The translations under genes were made by a program, and so were the position numbers. Positions 48,265-58,743 of a stretch of 64,000 nucleotides of DNA are shown in pieces. The stretch covers positions 1,933,501-1,997,500 of the forward strand of contig RCSZ01000008.1 in assembly GCA_014898425.1 (NCBI GenBank), in the 5' to 3' direction. The notes under the pieces are model-generated. The model was given only the letters and a program-made list of their open reading frames with translations. It was not told where the DNA came from and did not search any database. The number at the start of each line of letters is the position of its first letter. The stretch's first letter is position 1. Source of the DNA: Botryotinia globosa. Taxonomy: Eukaryota; Ascomycota; Leotiomycetes; Helotiales; Sclerotiniaceae.

Positions 48265-48913
48265 AAAATTGTGATTTAGGGATTGACAACTCTGTGCATG
48301 CTTATAATATTGATATTCTATATATCTAGATAACTGTTTATAAGAATTTCATGCAATATGACATGAACAATGAATTTCCATCATAAGCAATGTCAAAGAT
48401 AAATCCATAAAAGAGATAATGATTCATTATTCTTTTTACATCTGCCAAAGTAGAACCTTTGCAAGCGCATCGACTTAATGAGTATATAGCATACGATGAA
48501 ATCAAATACATATATCACAAAGAATCACACAAGACCTCACACAGCTCGATTTAAAATCCTTACCAACTCCCGATATCTAACGATGAATCAGGACTCAGGA
48601 TATAGAAATTCGTGTTAGACTTGCTCTGTTGCGGCCATCAGCATGATTGAATAGTTAATCTTCGGGGTACTCATATGTCCGGAGTTCTAGGTTACCCTTT
48701 CTCATTTTGATAATCTGTAGAGACAATATATAGAATTGTATATTCAATAATATATAATATATTTCTTTAAAATATAAAGCTGATACTATATATTCCGGGT
48801 TAATTATTATTATTATTATTATATTTATATTGTATTTAACAGATAGATATTTTTATTTTGTTTAATAATAATATCTAAATTTTACATTTTCGTTTTCATT
48901 ATAAAGAAATATT

Positions 48914-49030
48914 ATTCTTCTCTCTTCTCTCTTCTCTCTTCTCTCTTCTCTCTTCTCTCTTCTCTCTTCTCTCTTCTCTCTTCTCTCTTCTCTCTTCTCT
49001 CTTCTCTCTTCTCTCTTCTCTCTTCTCTCT
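48914..49030. repeat. 7-bp minisatellite (TCTCTTC)n
   Basis: About 16 nearly perfect copies. The minus strand reads as an open REEKREE repeat; this is a by-product of a 7-bp unit, not a gene. Confidence 0.92.
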
Positions 49031-50001
49031 AATATTATTCTCAAAGCCTAATAGATACTAGAAGATATATAAATATAAATATAAATAATAAACCACCCCT
49101 AAGATTACTCCAAACAAAAATCTCGCAATTCATCTCATCGGAAATACAGCTTTGATATCCAAGACTTATATCGATTAATCCTTATAACAAATGAAAATCT
49201 CATTCTCATTCTCATTCCTATTCCCATACTTAATACTACAAAGCTATTGATTCATCAATCAACACAAGAACCAAGAATACAAAAATGCAAGAATATAATC
49301 ATACACACAGAAATTACACCACACATCACACATCACACACCACACACCACCCCCCCTCCCTCCCCCTTTTCCTCCAAACAAAGATTCCTAAAACACACAA
49401 TATCTATTTAGTACCTAGTATTTAGCAGTACGTACACCCCCCAAATCAAAATCAAGTCCCCTATCCCATCTCATCACAAGCCCAGAATACAGAATATCCA
49501 AACAATCATCCATCCATTCCACAATCTAACAATAGACAGCCCACCTACAATCTTATCCCGAGAACTCCAAAGTTCAAACTTCCACCCTGGCACTTTCGTG
49601 TGTGTGTGACTGTGATGAATCTCTCGGTACTGTGAGCTAAGTTTCCTCGCCTATTCTTTCTTCTTCCATGAATTTTGGATCTAGGAAAAATGGGGGTTTA
49701 GAGCCAGATAAGTTGTAGGTGAGAAACGAAGGCAGCACGCAAGTAGAAAGTTCAAACAAACAAGATTCATCTATGAAAAGTAGAGTGTGCAATCAAAAAA
49801 GCAAGGAACGGAAAGTGTAGTTTTAACAATAATATATTGTTTAAGAGAATATCTATAAGTCTAAAAGTTTTCCCAACGCTATCATTACACCCATCCAGAT
49901 ATCCAACTCCGTGTCATTAAATTCAGCCCATCCCAGTCTATAATGTCCTCTCCAATGCATGCATACAATCATTCATTCGCGAATCTCATCACACCTCAAA
50001 T

Positions 50002-51305
50002 TTATTGAGCGACAATGACACCTCTGTATCTCATCTTTCCATCCTCGAGTTTCTTCATGGCCTCTTGGATACCCTCCTCAGTCATTGGGAATTGCTCAAT
50101 GATTGGCTTGATCTCGTGTTGAGCAGCGAAAGCAACCATATCTCTGTGGACTTGTCTAGCAGCGACCAAGGAACCTTGGATCTTGAACTCGTTCATGATG
50201 ATTGGCATGTATGGGATCTTCATGTCTTCGAAAGAAACAGTCAATGGGTAGATAGTTGCTTGAGGAGCCATGATATCCATGAATTGATGCCAGTTTGGTT
50301 GGAAAGAGGTGGTGACGATCAAGTGATCAATTGGGGCGGAAACCTTGAGCTCGGAGACACCCTTGGTAGCGACGAATTCGGTGGCACCGAGGGAAAGAGC
50401 CTCCTCCTTCTTAGCATCGGTGGAAGAGAAGACAACGACTTCACATCCCATCTTAGCGGCGAATTGAATGGCCAAGTGACCAAGTCCTCCAACACCGATT
50501 ATACCAACACGCTCATTTGGCTTAACACCACCGTTGAAAGAGCGGAGAGTGTTGTAGACGGTAGCACCTCCGCACATGAGAGGAGCGGCGTACTCGCGGG
50601 GAAGGTTATCTGGGAGCTTGTAAAGGTATCCGGCATCCCAAACAGCGTGGGTTCCCATGGATGCTTGGTCCAAGTTGGCTTGTCCGTACATGACACGGTC
50701 GGCACAGAGGGTCTCGTGACCAGTAAGACATTGCTTGCAGTCGTTGCAAGAGCCGTGTTGGTAACCCCATCCGACGGAATCACCCTTCTTGATGTTCTTA
50801 ACAGCAGATCCAATTTCCTATTGAATTATTAGTCATTGTGTCATAAACATGATATCTTCCGACCACGTCTAGAAGGAAGATGGAAAATGAACAGTGGCCA
50901 TTGCGTTATGCGATGGTTCCGCTCAGAATTCTTAAATGCCGCTAGGCGAGTGGAAAAGGCGGGAAGATAAGGAGTACCCACAGCTGCAACACCAGCACCC
51001 TCGTGGCCTAGAGCCATATCGGCGTGTCTGTAATGCTCATCGGTACCGCAAAGACCCTATAAAATGTGATGTCAGTGGTATGATCGGAGAATATTTCATG
51101 CAGCTAACAAACGTGAATTCTTTGGTTGCGCATGCGAGCAACTTTGGGAATGGTGGATTGTTGCATTGAGATGGGATGGAGAGGGATCATTTCTTACCGA
51201 GTGAGTGATCTTGACCAAGACGTCGTTGGGACCAATCTCTCTGGTAGTGGTAGCCCTAACGATCTTTCCCTCCTTGGAACCCTTGAAGACGGTGAAATCA
51301 ACCAT
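50002..51305 (-). CDS. Zinc-dependent alcohol dehydrogenase (MDR family)
   Basis: A three-exon model (51305-51198, 51056-50982, 50817-50002; introns 141 and 164 nt) gives 332 residues. Landmarks: GLCGTDEHYRH (first catalytic-zinc Cys), ALGHEGAGVAA (zinc His), the four structural-zinc Cys in SCNDCKQCLTGHETLC, LMCGGATVYNTL (third zinc ligand) and the cofactor fold GVGGLGHLAIQFAAKMG. The residues after the second strand (VVVFSSTDAKKEEA) resemble NADP-preferring cinnamyl-alcohol-dehydrogenase-type enzymes. Such enzymes reduce aromatic or branched aldehydes; the substrate here is unknown. The second donor (GTGGGT) is chosen because it restores GVAAEIGSAVKN, and the next GT would shift the frame. 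Codon choice is strongly C-biased, suggesting high expression. Confidence 0.92.
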
Positions 51306-51403
51306 TTTGATAGATGTAGTATTGAATGTAAAAGATTTAAAAGGTGGTATTGGTGATTGAGTGAGGAGTGAGTATTGAAGATGTGAAGAGTTGATTGTTG
51401 ATT

Positions 51404-51466
51404 GAAGTGATGATGGTATTGATGATGATGGTGATGGTGATGATGATGTTGTTGTTGTTGTTGATG
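51404..51466. repeat. GAT/GGT/GTT trinucleotide tract in the ADH leader or promoter
   Basis: A run of GATGGT, GATGAT and GTT units about 100-160 bp upstream of the dehydrogenase start. On the transcribed strand it reads CAT/CAC/CAA repeats. Confidence 0.8.
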
Positions 51467-51738
51467 ATAGGGAAGAAGAATATAAAAAACGAGTTCAAAC
51501 CTCATGTATATATACAAAAACCTTCCAGTTGCCATCGACCCCAGACCCAGTGAATCTTTCCTAACATGATGCAAATATTCTCAGCAAAACTCCAAACTCC
51601 GAAAACCATGACATATTTTCGCATGTTTACGATCCACTCCATAGGGCCAAAGTCGAAATGGAACGATTCGTAAGTAACCTTATTAGTCTCCGAAACTACA
51701 TGTCTTTCCTTTCCGGGAAAGAATGCGGTGATGATTGA

Positions 51739-51749
51739 CACGTGATTGG
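51739..51749. promoter_or_regulatory. CACGTG next to a CCAAT box
   Basis: CACGTGATTGG places an E-box directly beside an inverted CCAAT pentamer, about 435 bp upstream of the dehydrogenase start. It would suit a bHLH factor plus the HAP complex; inferred from motifs only. Confidence 0.3.
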
Positions 51750-52461
51750 TCTTCCATTTTGTTCTACGCTGCAAAAACTTGATAGATGCCCCGGTCAAGA
51801 TTTCGATCGATGGTGATCGGATATCGCGAAAAAAGAATTTGATAGCGGCGGGAGCTTACGGAGTAGAATCTTTGGAATCTTTGGAATCTTTGGAATCTAC
51901 CGGAACTCCAAACGGCATGACGTCGGAGGAACGATGGAGTACAACAAGGACTAACTCCGATGAACCAAATGCGGTCAATTTGCAGCAAAGGAGATTCGGA
52001 CTTTGGCATCTAACTGTTTCTCTCTTAGGAACGATTTTCGGCAATAACGACGATTGGTTCAAATGAGGGTTGGCGATAGATACATTGCAGGATGAAAAAT
52101 GAAAAGACCGAAATATTATCTCCGAATCCCAATTTGTCTCCGGAGCTTCTGGAGTCCAGAACAGACCAACAAAAATTAAAGAGCTTCAACCCAACCCACC
52201 ATCCTACCTATGCAATTAAATCTTCCCTTTAAATCATACGATTCTTTTCATCCGTCATGTTGAATGTTTTACTATTTTCGTCTTACCTCGGCTTTCTTCA
52301 TAGTCGTCTCTTCCTCGACGTTTCGCACAAAGTACCGATACATACATATGTACATACATACAATACAGTACAGTACAGTACAGCACACGCACGCATGGCA
52401 TTTTGACCCCGACTCGTGTTTATTTTCATCATATTTGATTTCTTCTATATTAATTATGTTT

Positions 52462-53538
52462 TCATGTTGTGCTTATTAGACTCAACACTCGTTTGCCTAT
52501 TTCTCCTCCGACATATCCACTACTTTCACCCTCGTCTTCCTCATCCACCTCAACGGCAGCTCCGTATGCTTTGTTGACCATATCTTCGTCGACCCTCAGT
52601 CCTTCTTCCACCAACAGTTGAATGACCCCCTTTATTCTCGCAATCTCCGTCCTCGTTTCGGGAATAATTTCGTCATTTTGACTTGAATATGCTGCGTTGC
52701 TAACACTTTCCTCGATTCTTGTGATTGAGGTTTCCCCTTCCTTTACTTCGACCGTCTTGCATATCCAGATAAATCCATTGACTCCCAGAATGACATCTAC
52801 CTTTCCACCGTTGTGTGCTGTATCGATAGTCCAAACTTGTCTTCTAGCTCGAACCACACCTCCGCCTCCGCCAGTTCCACTAACAGCCATGAAGACACCA
52901 TTCCTCAGCTTTCCATATTTTAAACTTCTCGTATGTAGACTGGCACTTCCATCTTGATATAATTGTTGGACTTCGGCAACTAGTAAATCTCCCTCTGAAA
53001 AAAACGTTCGTATTTGAAGTTCATCCGTTTCCGTTCTCTTTCTTTGAATTCCTCCAGGAAGATTGATTGCAGATAATGGTAAATTGGCAAGAACTGGAGC
53101 TCCAATATCAACACGCCACCTCTTACTTTGTACTTCTATAATTCGTCCGACAACAAGATCACCGATTTCTGGGGTATAGCGGGCGCGCAATGGCCGGACT
53201 GAGAGAAGTTTATTCGTTTTTTGAACTGTACCTGCGACGGTTCCTATAATTTCTGTACTTGCAGGAGCAACATATGTGCCATGACCTCTGAGCAGAATGT
53301 TAGCTATGCTTTCAGTTGAAAATACCACAGAGAGTAAGAAATGTGTATACCTCATCCATTGAGGATCATCTGTGATTACTTCACCAGGAGTAACGATATC
53401 TTGATGCTTGGCCCGTTTGGACAGTTGCATATGAAGATCCCCTTCTATATCAACACCTCCATCATCTGAATGATCAGACTCATCTTCAGTATGATAGGGT
53501 ACCGCAGCAGAAACTGGTGCGATAATAGTAATTGCCAT
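52462..53538 (-). CDS. rrp4: Exosome RNA-binding subunit Rrp4
   Basis: A two-exon model (53538-53351, 53287-52462; intron 63 nt) gives 337 residues. It starts MAITIIAPVSAA. The N-terminal domain has VTPGEVITDDPQWMR and RGHGTYV, and the S1 domain has RPLRARYTPEIGDLVVGRI, KRWRVDIGAPVLANLPLSAI and ASLHTRSLKYGKLRNG. The KH-like part has VDVILGVNGFIWI. Rrp4 is one of three cap proteins of the RNA exosome in nucleus and cytoplasm and helps thread RNA to Rrp44/Rrp6. The 63-nt intron is a multiple of three without a stop, but removing it joins M-R-G-H-G-T as conserved. It is the last gene before the A+T-rich block, with its start only about 100-200 bp from it. Confidence 0.93.
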   Translation of the reverse strand: MAITIIAPVSAAVPYHTEDESDHSDDGGVDIEGDLHMQLSKRAKHQDIVTPGEVITDDPQWMRYTHFLLSVVFSTESIANILLRGHGTYVAPASTEIIGTVAGTVQKTNKLLSVRPLRARYTPEIGDLVVGRIIEVQSKRWRVDIGAPVLANLPLSAINLPGGIQRKRTETDELQIRTFFSEGDLLVAEVQQLYQDGSASLHTRSLKYGKLRNGVFMAVSGTGGGGGVVRARRQVWTIDTAHNGGKVDVILGVNGFIWICKTVEVKEGETSITRIEESVSNAAYSSQNDEIIPETRTEIARIKGVIQLLVEEGLRVDEDMVNKAYGAAVEVDEEDEGESSGYVGGEIGKRVLSLISTT

Positions 53539-53763
53539 GATGTAAATAGACAAATTTGCGATCTTTTTCTTGATATCCTGTATCGTACGAGGCTGTGGAT
53601 ATTGATACCTCCAAACCAATCCAAGCTTCTAACCTTCCAAAGAAACTCGTTTTTTTCTTAGCGAGACCCTTTGCTACCGAGGCCTATAACGCGCATGTAG
53701 TCAAAAACCCCAAAAATAGATTTTTGTCTAAACTAAAACTATATTTAGAATTTAGTGGTATGC

Positions 53764-55513
53764 TTATCCCCTAGACCGCCGAAAATGGGCTCCATTGTTT
53801 AACAGGGTCTTATTAATCAATTAAATGATTTTAAATCATAAAGATTCCTTGAATTTAACTCGATATTCATATTTATTCTTTGATATAAAATTCAATCAAT
53901 AATTTTTTATATCAAAACTTCTAATATAATAATATATATTAATTCTCAATCTTTTTTTTTTGAATTATAAAAAATCGATATTTGAAATCAAAATTCAATG
54001 ATATAAAAAATGTGATTGAAAAATCATTAAAATAGCTATTCTATTTAATAAGGTTTTATTATTATTGAATTGACTTAGTAAGGAATTATATTAGATTCAA
54101 TAGTATTATAATTCTATCTGCCCCCTTTATTTATCTTATCCTCAGACCCATGGTAATTACATAATTAAATAAGCTTTTTAGCCTTGATTTCGAGGCAGGG
54201 GCCTTTCAAAGGATTATCACCGTAGGATTTGAAACAATTTGATTCCGGTTTTAATATAAATAATAACATTTCAATTTTTCCTGATTTTTTCAATATTATT
54301 ATCAAATTATATAACCATTATATTATTTTGTTGCAGATTCATTATATAAAACTGAATTTTCTTATTATTTTCATATAATTTTTATTATTATAACTCTATT
54401 CTATTATATATAAATATAACATTGAAATTTAAAAATAACATTTTCAAATAATAACATTTTACAACAATAAACCCCCCCCCCCCCCCTCTATTTATTACAT
54501 CCACTAATTAATATATACAACCATATATATCCTAAAGATCCCCTTGATTATAGCAATTCTATCATATCATTTTTATTATTATTGATATTACCTTCATTGA
54601 AAACTAAATAATTGAATACTTTTTTTTAATAATAGAAGCACTCACTCTCTTCAAAATCCATCACCACCACTATTTCTAATAATAATATATATATTCTAAA
54701 AATCTCCTAGTCAATCTAATTCTCATTATATATTTCAATCCTTTAAAAAGAATTAGGATTGTTGATTTCAAAAAAATTGAATATTTCTAAGCTTTAAAAT
54801 CTACTCTTTATTTCAAAGCTATATACCTTAAACTTAAGACATTTAAACTTCAAATTAAAAAGCTATTCAACTTCCATCAACAATATAATCCCAATGCTAC
54901 TAAAACTATTAAAAGAGCTAGCAATATATTCAGTTCAATAAAATAATTTGAATAATACTATTTTCATTATTAATATTAATAGAATAAAATTATTAAAAAT
55001 AACTTACCTAATTTCAAAAAAAATCTTCCCAATTGAACTACACCACCACTACAAATCCAATCAATTCGATACAAATTCAAATAATAATACTAATTGAACT
55101 CTTTCAAATACTCTATTTAGTTTTTTAAAAAGTTATAATTAAAAAGATAAAATATAGTATTAAAATACTCTCACCTAACAAATTAAATTCCTCACCAAAA
55201 ATACAACCAAATACTTTTAGATTCTCGAAAAGATAAATGTCCCCCCCAATCCCTGATTGATTCTAATTGATCGAAAAAATTTCGATTATTAGTAAACTAC
55301 AACACTATCAAAAAGATCAAAATATTATTTAGAATTCAATGAAATACATTTTATCGATGAAGAGAGTTTGAAAATAAGATAACCCTTTATAGAAGGGGGC
55401 ATAGCTAAGCTATCTCTCAACGTGACATGTTCTCAGTCACGTGTTCCAACAATTATTCAAGATATATTGTATGGATTACTTTCGGAGTCTATTTCCAGTG
55501 GTCTAGGGGATAA
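53764..55513. mobile_element. Element relic with 30-bp terminal inverted repeats, containing repeat copy A
   Basis: TTATCCCCTAGACC at 53764 and its reverse complement ending at 55513 belong to 30-bp arms (53764-53793 and 55484-55513) that differ at five positions, all transitions. The 1.75 kb between includes a segment (54132-55375) repeated in direct orientation at 56068-57115. No target duplication is clear. Class not recognised; a DNA transposon relic is the simplest reading. Confidence 0.45.
54132..55375. repeat. Direct repeat copy A
   Basis: Shares an ordered series of blocks with 56068-57115: GCCTTGATTT-GAGGCAGGGG, GGATTTGAAACAATTTGATT, CTCTATTCTATTATATA, ATTGATTCTAATTGAT and ACACTATCAAAAAGATCAA, with their counterparts. 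Mismatches are mostly transitions. A run of 15 C lies at 54472-54486. Confidence 0.8.
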
Positions 55514-55536
55514 TATTTAAAAACTATTTAATTCGA

Positions 55537-55946
55537 TATATAGTAAAACCTCTCTATAAGAATCCCCCTTATAAGAATAACCTCTCTATAAGTATATATT
55601 TTTCAATCTCAAAAATTTTTAGGGCTAAAAATGATCTATATTCTTGAAACCTTTCTATAAGAATATTCTTATATTTTTCGATTCTAGGATTATATATATT
55701 CTTATTAGATTAATAGAATTATTAGAATTAGTTATTAGATTAATTATTATATAATCGATTTTAGTTATTTTTTATGAAAATGGAAAAAATTATAAAATAG
55801 TTATAGAATATGATTCGATCGGGACTAATCGGAAGCGGATTACTACTATATCGGGATTAATTGAATATTTTATATAAGGATATCTCTATATATGCTTAAA
55901 AAGAGCTATGAAAATTGATATTCTTATAGAGAGATTTTACTATATA
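55537..55946. mobile_element. MITE with 27-bp TIRs, pogo/Fot1-like
   Basis: The left end TATATAGTAAAACCTCTCTA (55537-55563 in full) and the right end (55920-55946) are reverse complements over 27 bp with one C/T mismatch. The flanks suggest a TA target duplication. Inside the left end the CTATAAGAAT motif recurs (CCTCTCTATAAGAAT, CCTTATAAGAAT, CCTCTCTATAAG), as in terminal regions of fungal pogo/Fot1-type elements. There is no transposase frame in the 410 bp, so it is non-autonomous. Confidence 0.75.
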
Positions 55947-56067
55947 GCCTTCAAAAGATTGATAAAAAGAAAAGAAAATATATTATATATTCAATTAGAG
56001 CTCGAGGAATCGATTAATATAATTTGTTTTAGAACATCTCAAAAATTAAAATTTATATTGAAATTTT

Positions 56068-57115
56068 ATCTCATCCTTAGACTCATGATGATTATATAAT
56101 TTTTGGCCTTGATTTTGAGGCAGGGGTTTTACGAAGGATTATTATTATAGGGTTTGAAACAATTTGGTTTTAGTTTTGATATAAATCCTAACAATTCGTG
56201 TGGAAAATATTTTAAATCATTTAATTATTGTATTACTTCAGTATAGATTCATTTTATAAAGATGAATTTTTATTATTATTTTGATATATTTATTATTATT
56301 ATAGCTCTATTCTATTATATACAAATATAGCATTGAAAATTAAAAATAATGATTTTGAATCTTAATATTTTAATAAAATAAATACTTATCCTTTTCAAAA
56401 TCAATTATTACTATCATTCTAATTAAATATATATATATTCTAAAGATTCTATTATCTACTTTATTCTCTCTATATAAATAAAATTCTAAATAATAAAGGT
56501 TATTATTAATTTCAAAAAGGTTGGGTATTTCTAAATCTGAAAATCCATTTTTATTTTAAAACTATATATCTTAAACTTAAAATATATAGTTTTAAAATTC
56601 GAAAAACAATTGAATCTTTATTAATAATATAATTTTAATACTATTAAACTTATTGAAAAAACTAGTAATATATTTAGTTCAATAAAACAATTCGATTAAT
56701 ATTATTTTTATTATTAATAAAAATACTTTGAAATAATTGAAAATAACTTAATTAGTTTGAAAAAATTCTTTTTAATTGAATATTACAATAACTATATATC
56801 TAATCAATTTGAATATCGATTTAAATAATAATATCAATTAAGTTCTTTTGAAAACTTTAATTAATTTTTTAATAAATAATAATTGAAAGAATAAAGTATA
56901 TTATTAAAATACTTTTATCAAATAAATTCAATTTCTTATCAAAAATGCAATCAAAAACTTTTAGACTTTTGAAAAAATAAATATCCCCTCTAATTCCTAA
57001 TTGATTCTAATTGATTGAAAAAAACTTGATTATTAATAAACTATAACATTATCAAAAAGATCAAGATATTATTCAGAATTTAATAAAATACATTCTATCG
57101 ACAAAGAGATTCTGA
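56068..57115. repeat. Direct repeat copy B
   Basis: Second, about 200 bp shorter copy of 54132-55375, more A/T-rich and without the 30-bp inverted termini. It is separated from copy A by the MITE at 55537-55946. Confidence 0.8.
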
Positions 57116-57158
57116 ATATTGAGATAATTGAAATTGATAATATTAGAAGGTGTTGAGG

Positions 57159-57587
57159 CACGTGACTCAGAACGTGACGGTTGGAGCACGTGACAAGATC
57201 ACGTTCTAATCCCACTTACGCATGAAGTGTGGATGCGGGGTAGAATGCGGATATACTTTAGCAATGCCCCCTTTATACGAAGGATGTAGACGTTAACTCA
57301 ATATCATTTTAACCCTATATGCTTTTTGTATATACACCCCCTTACTAGGTCAACCCAACAGTAACCCAAGGGCCAAGATATCACATTCTAACCCCACTTA
57401 CGCATGAAGTGTGGATGCGGGGTAGAATGTGGATATGGATTAGTAATTCCTTCTTTATTATACGAAGGAGGCAGATATAATTCAATACTATTTGTTGGAA
57501 TACGTGACTAAGAAAGAGTTACGTTCTATCCCCACTTTCGCATAAAGTTTATATATAAAGTAGAATATGTCAAGAGCTTCACGTGAC
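57159..57587. repeat. Hairpin-core repeat family with CACGTGAC motifs
   Basis: Three direct units contain an imperfect palindrome: ATTCTAACCCC, then ACTTACGCAT, GAAGTGTGG, ATGCGGGGTAGAAT (units near 57202-57250, 57383-57430 and 57521-57570). Outer arms ATTCTA/TAGAAT and CCCC/GGGG and inner arms CGCAT/ATGCG can pair. CACGTGAC or ACGTGAC occurs at 57159, 57172, 57187, 57502 and 57580. Further mutated copies: 57729-57850 (direct) and 58755-58920 (inverted). TGTTGGAATACGTGAC near 57494 could be an LTR start. Confidence 0.6.
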
Positions 57588-57589
57588 AT

Positions 57590-57616
57590 CTTAGTTCAAG
57601 CTAGCCTTGAACTAAG
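57590..57616. repeat. Perfect hairpin, 11-bp arms and 5-nt loop
   Basis: CTTAGTTCAAG (57590-57600), loop CTAGC, CTTGAACTAAG (57606-57616). It follows a CACGTGAC site by two bases and lies in a little-mutated island. Confidence 0.85.
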
Positions 57617-57895
57617 ATGATTATTCTTATAGAAGAGATAAGGAGATTCCCTAGGGATTTCTTTTCTTTTTAGCTTTCTTATTCTAGTTATTTAATCTCT
57701 ATAATATACTCTAGTATGTAATCGTGATAGAATATATATATAATTTAGAAATACTCTCTTTATATAAAAAGAAAAAGCTATAATATAATATTAATTTAAT
57801 TTTATATACTTTTTGTATATATATCCATTTATTAGATTAATTTAATATTAATTTATAATTAAATAATTCAATTATAAAATAATAAAATAAAAATT

Positions 57896-58743
57896 AAAAA
57901 GTCTATTATAATATAAATAATTATTTAATAATTATTTAATAATTATTCAATCTTTATTTGTATTTTTAAAAGAATATATTATTTTTGAAATTTTACATGT
58001 TTTAAAATTGCTATTTCTTTATCAAAAAGAATTCAATTTCTTATATTTCAAGTTTTATAAAGAAATAGAAGAATAGCCTACTTCTATTCATCTTTATATC
58101 AGGGGCCTGCGAGCCCCCGGACCCCTTACATTAAAAAAACGAAAATCTAATTTTAAAGAAAATCTTTTAAAGATAGAATTTTGAATAATGATTGAATTGA
58201 AAGTTTGCAGGTGAAATCGGTTTACCTCTTTATATTTTTCAATTTTATTTATATTTTTCAATTTTATTTATATTCAAATGGATTACTTTTACATCAAATC
58301 AACAATTATATTATTAAATTACAAAAGTTATAGTATTAAAATCATTTTTATTAATAATGTATCTACTATATTCAATATAATCCTTTTTTAATTGTTTATA
58401 TAAACTTTAGCTTTATACAGATCATTGAAACTTTAATTCTTTATAAAAACCTTAGTTTTGAAGTTAGCATTATAAAAATTGTATTATTGAAAAGCCCTTG
58501 ATCTCTCATATATAATTACTACTTTTCTTTTCTTTTTATTCAATTCATATTAATCTAAATAAGCTAATTTAAATAATTTTATTGAAAAAGCCTAAGAGCT
58601 TATATTATAATTATAATACTAAGAAAATTATAAAATCATTATAACTAATAAGATCACTTGAATCAAGTTTCATTAAATAAGAATTCTCTTTATATATATA
58701 GCTTTTAGTTCTCGCGGATAGTAAGATTATTAAGAAGGTAAAT
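57896..58743. repeat. Long inverted repeat, left arm
   Basis: Reverse complement of 60398-61361 over its whole length, with indels and transitions. Anchors: a G+C patch CAGGGGCCTGCGAGCCCCCG (58100) that returns inverted at 61071-61094; ATAGAAGAATAGCC; TTACTTTTACATCAAATCAA; and AGTAAGATTATTAA at the inner edge. Confidence 0.8.

Larger units (their letters stand above)
47788..50001. other. Intergenic region of 2.2 kb with repeat and A/T-rich patch
   Basis: Contains a strong hairpin at 48238-48264, an A/T-rich patch (48720-48900), a 7-bp pyrimidine minisatellite, then A/C-rich sequence that is the 3' flank of the alcohol dehydrogenase gene. No gene recognised. Confidence 0.5.
51306..52461. other. 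Intergenic between the ADH and rrp4 genes
   Basis: About 1.15 kb: ADH promoter on the left, rrp4 3' end on the right. A triple GGAATCTTT unit lies near 51870-51898, and CAGTA repeats near 52365-52382. No gene seen. Confidence 0.45.

Noticed and set aside
48862..49044. REEKREE-repeat frame on the minus strand
   Set aside because: By-product of a 7-bp TCTCTTC array.
50005..50832. 275-codon plus-strand frame opposite the alcohol dehydrogenase
   Set aside because: Antisense shadow favoured by the C-biased codons of a highly expressed gene; its product has no domain, while the minus strand is a clear MDR dehydrogenase.
52264..52479. 71-codon plus-strand frame with CAGTA and ACATAC repeats
   Set aside because: No domain, low complexity, and lies in the 3' region of rrp4.
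55490..55513. CCAGTGGTCTAGGGGATAAT looked like a tRNA 5' half
   Set aside because: No acceptor stem, anticodon arm or T-arm follows, and the reverse complement occurs at 53764 as the other arm of an inverted repeat.
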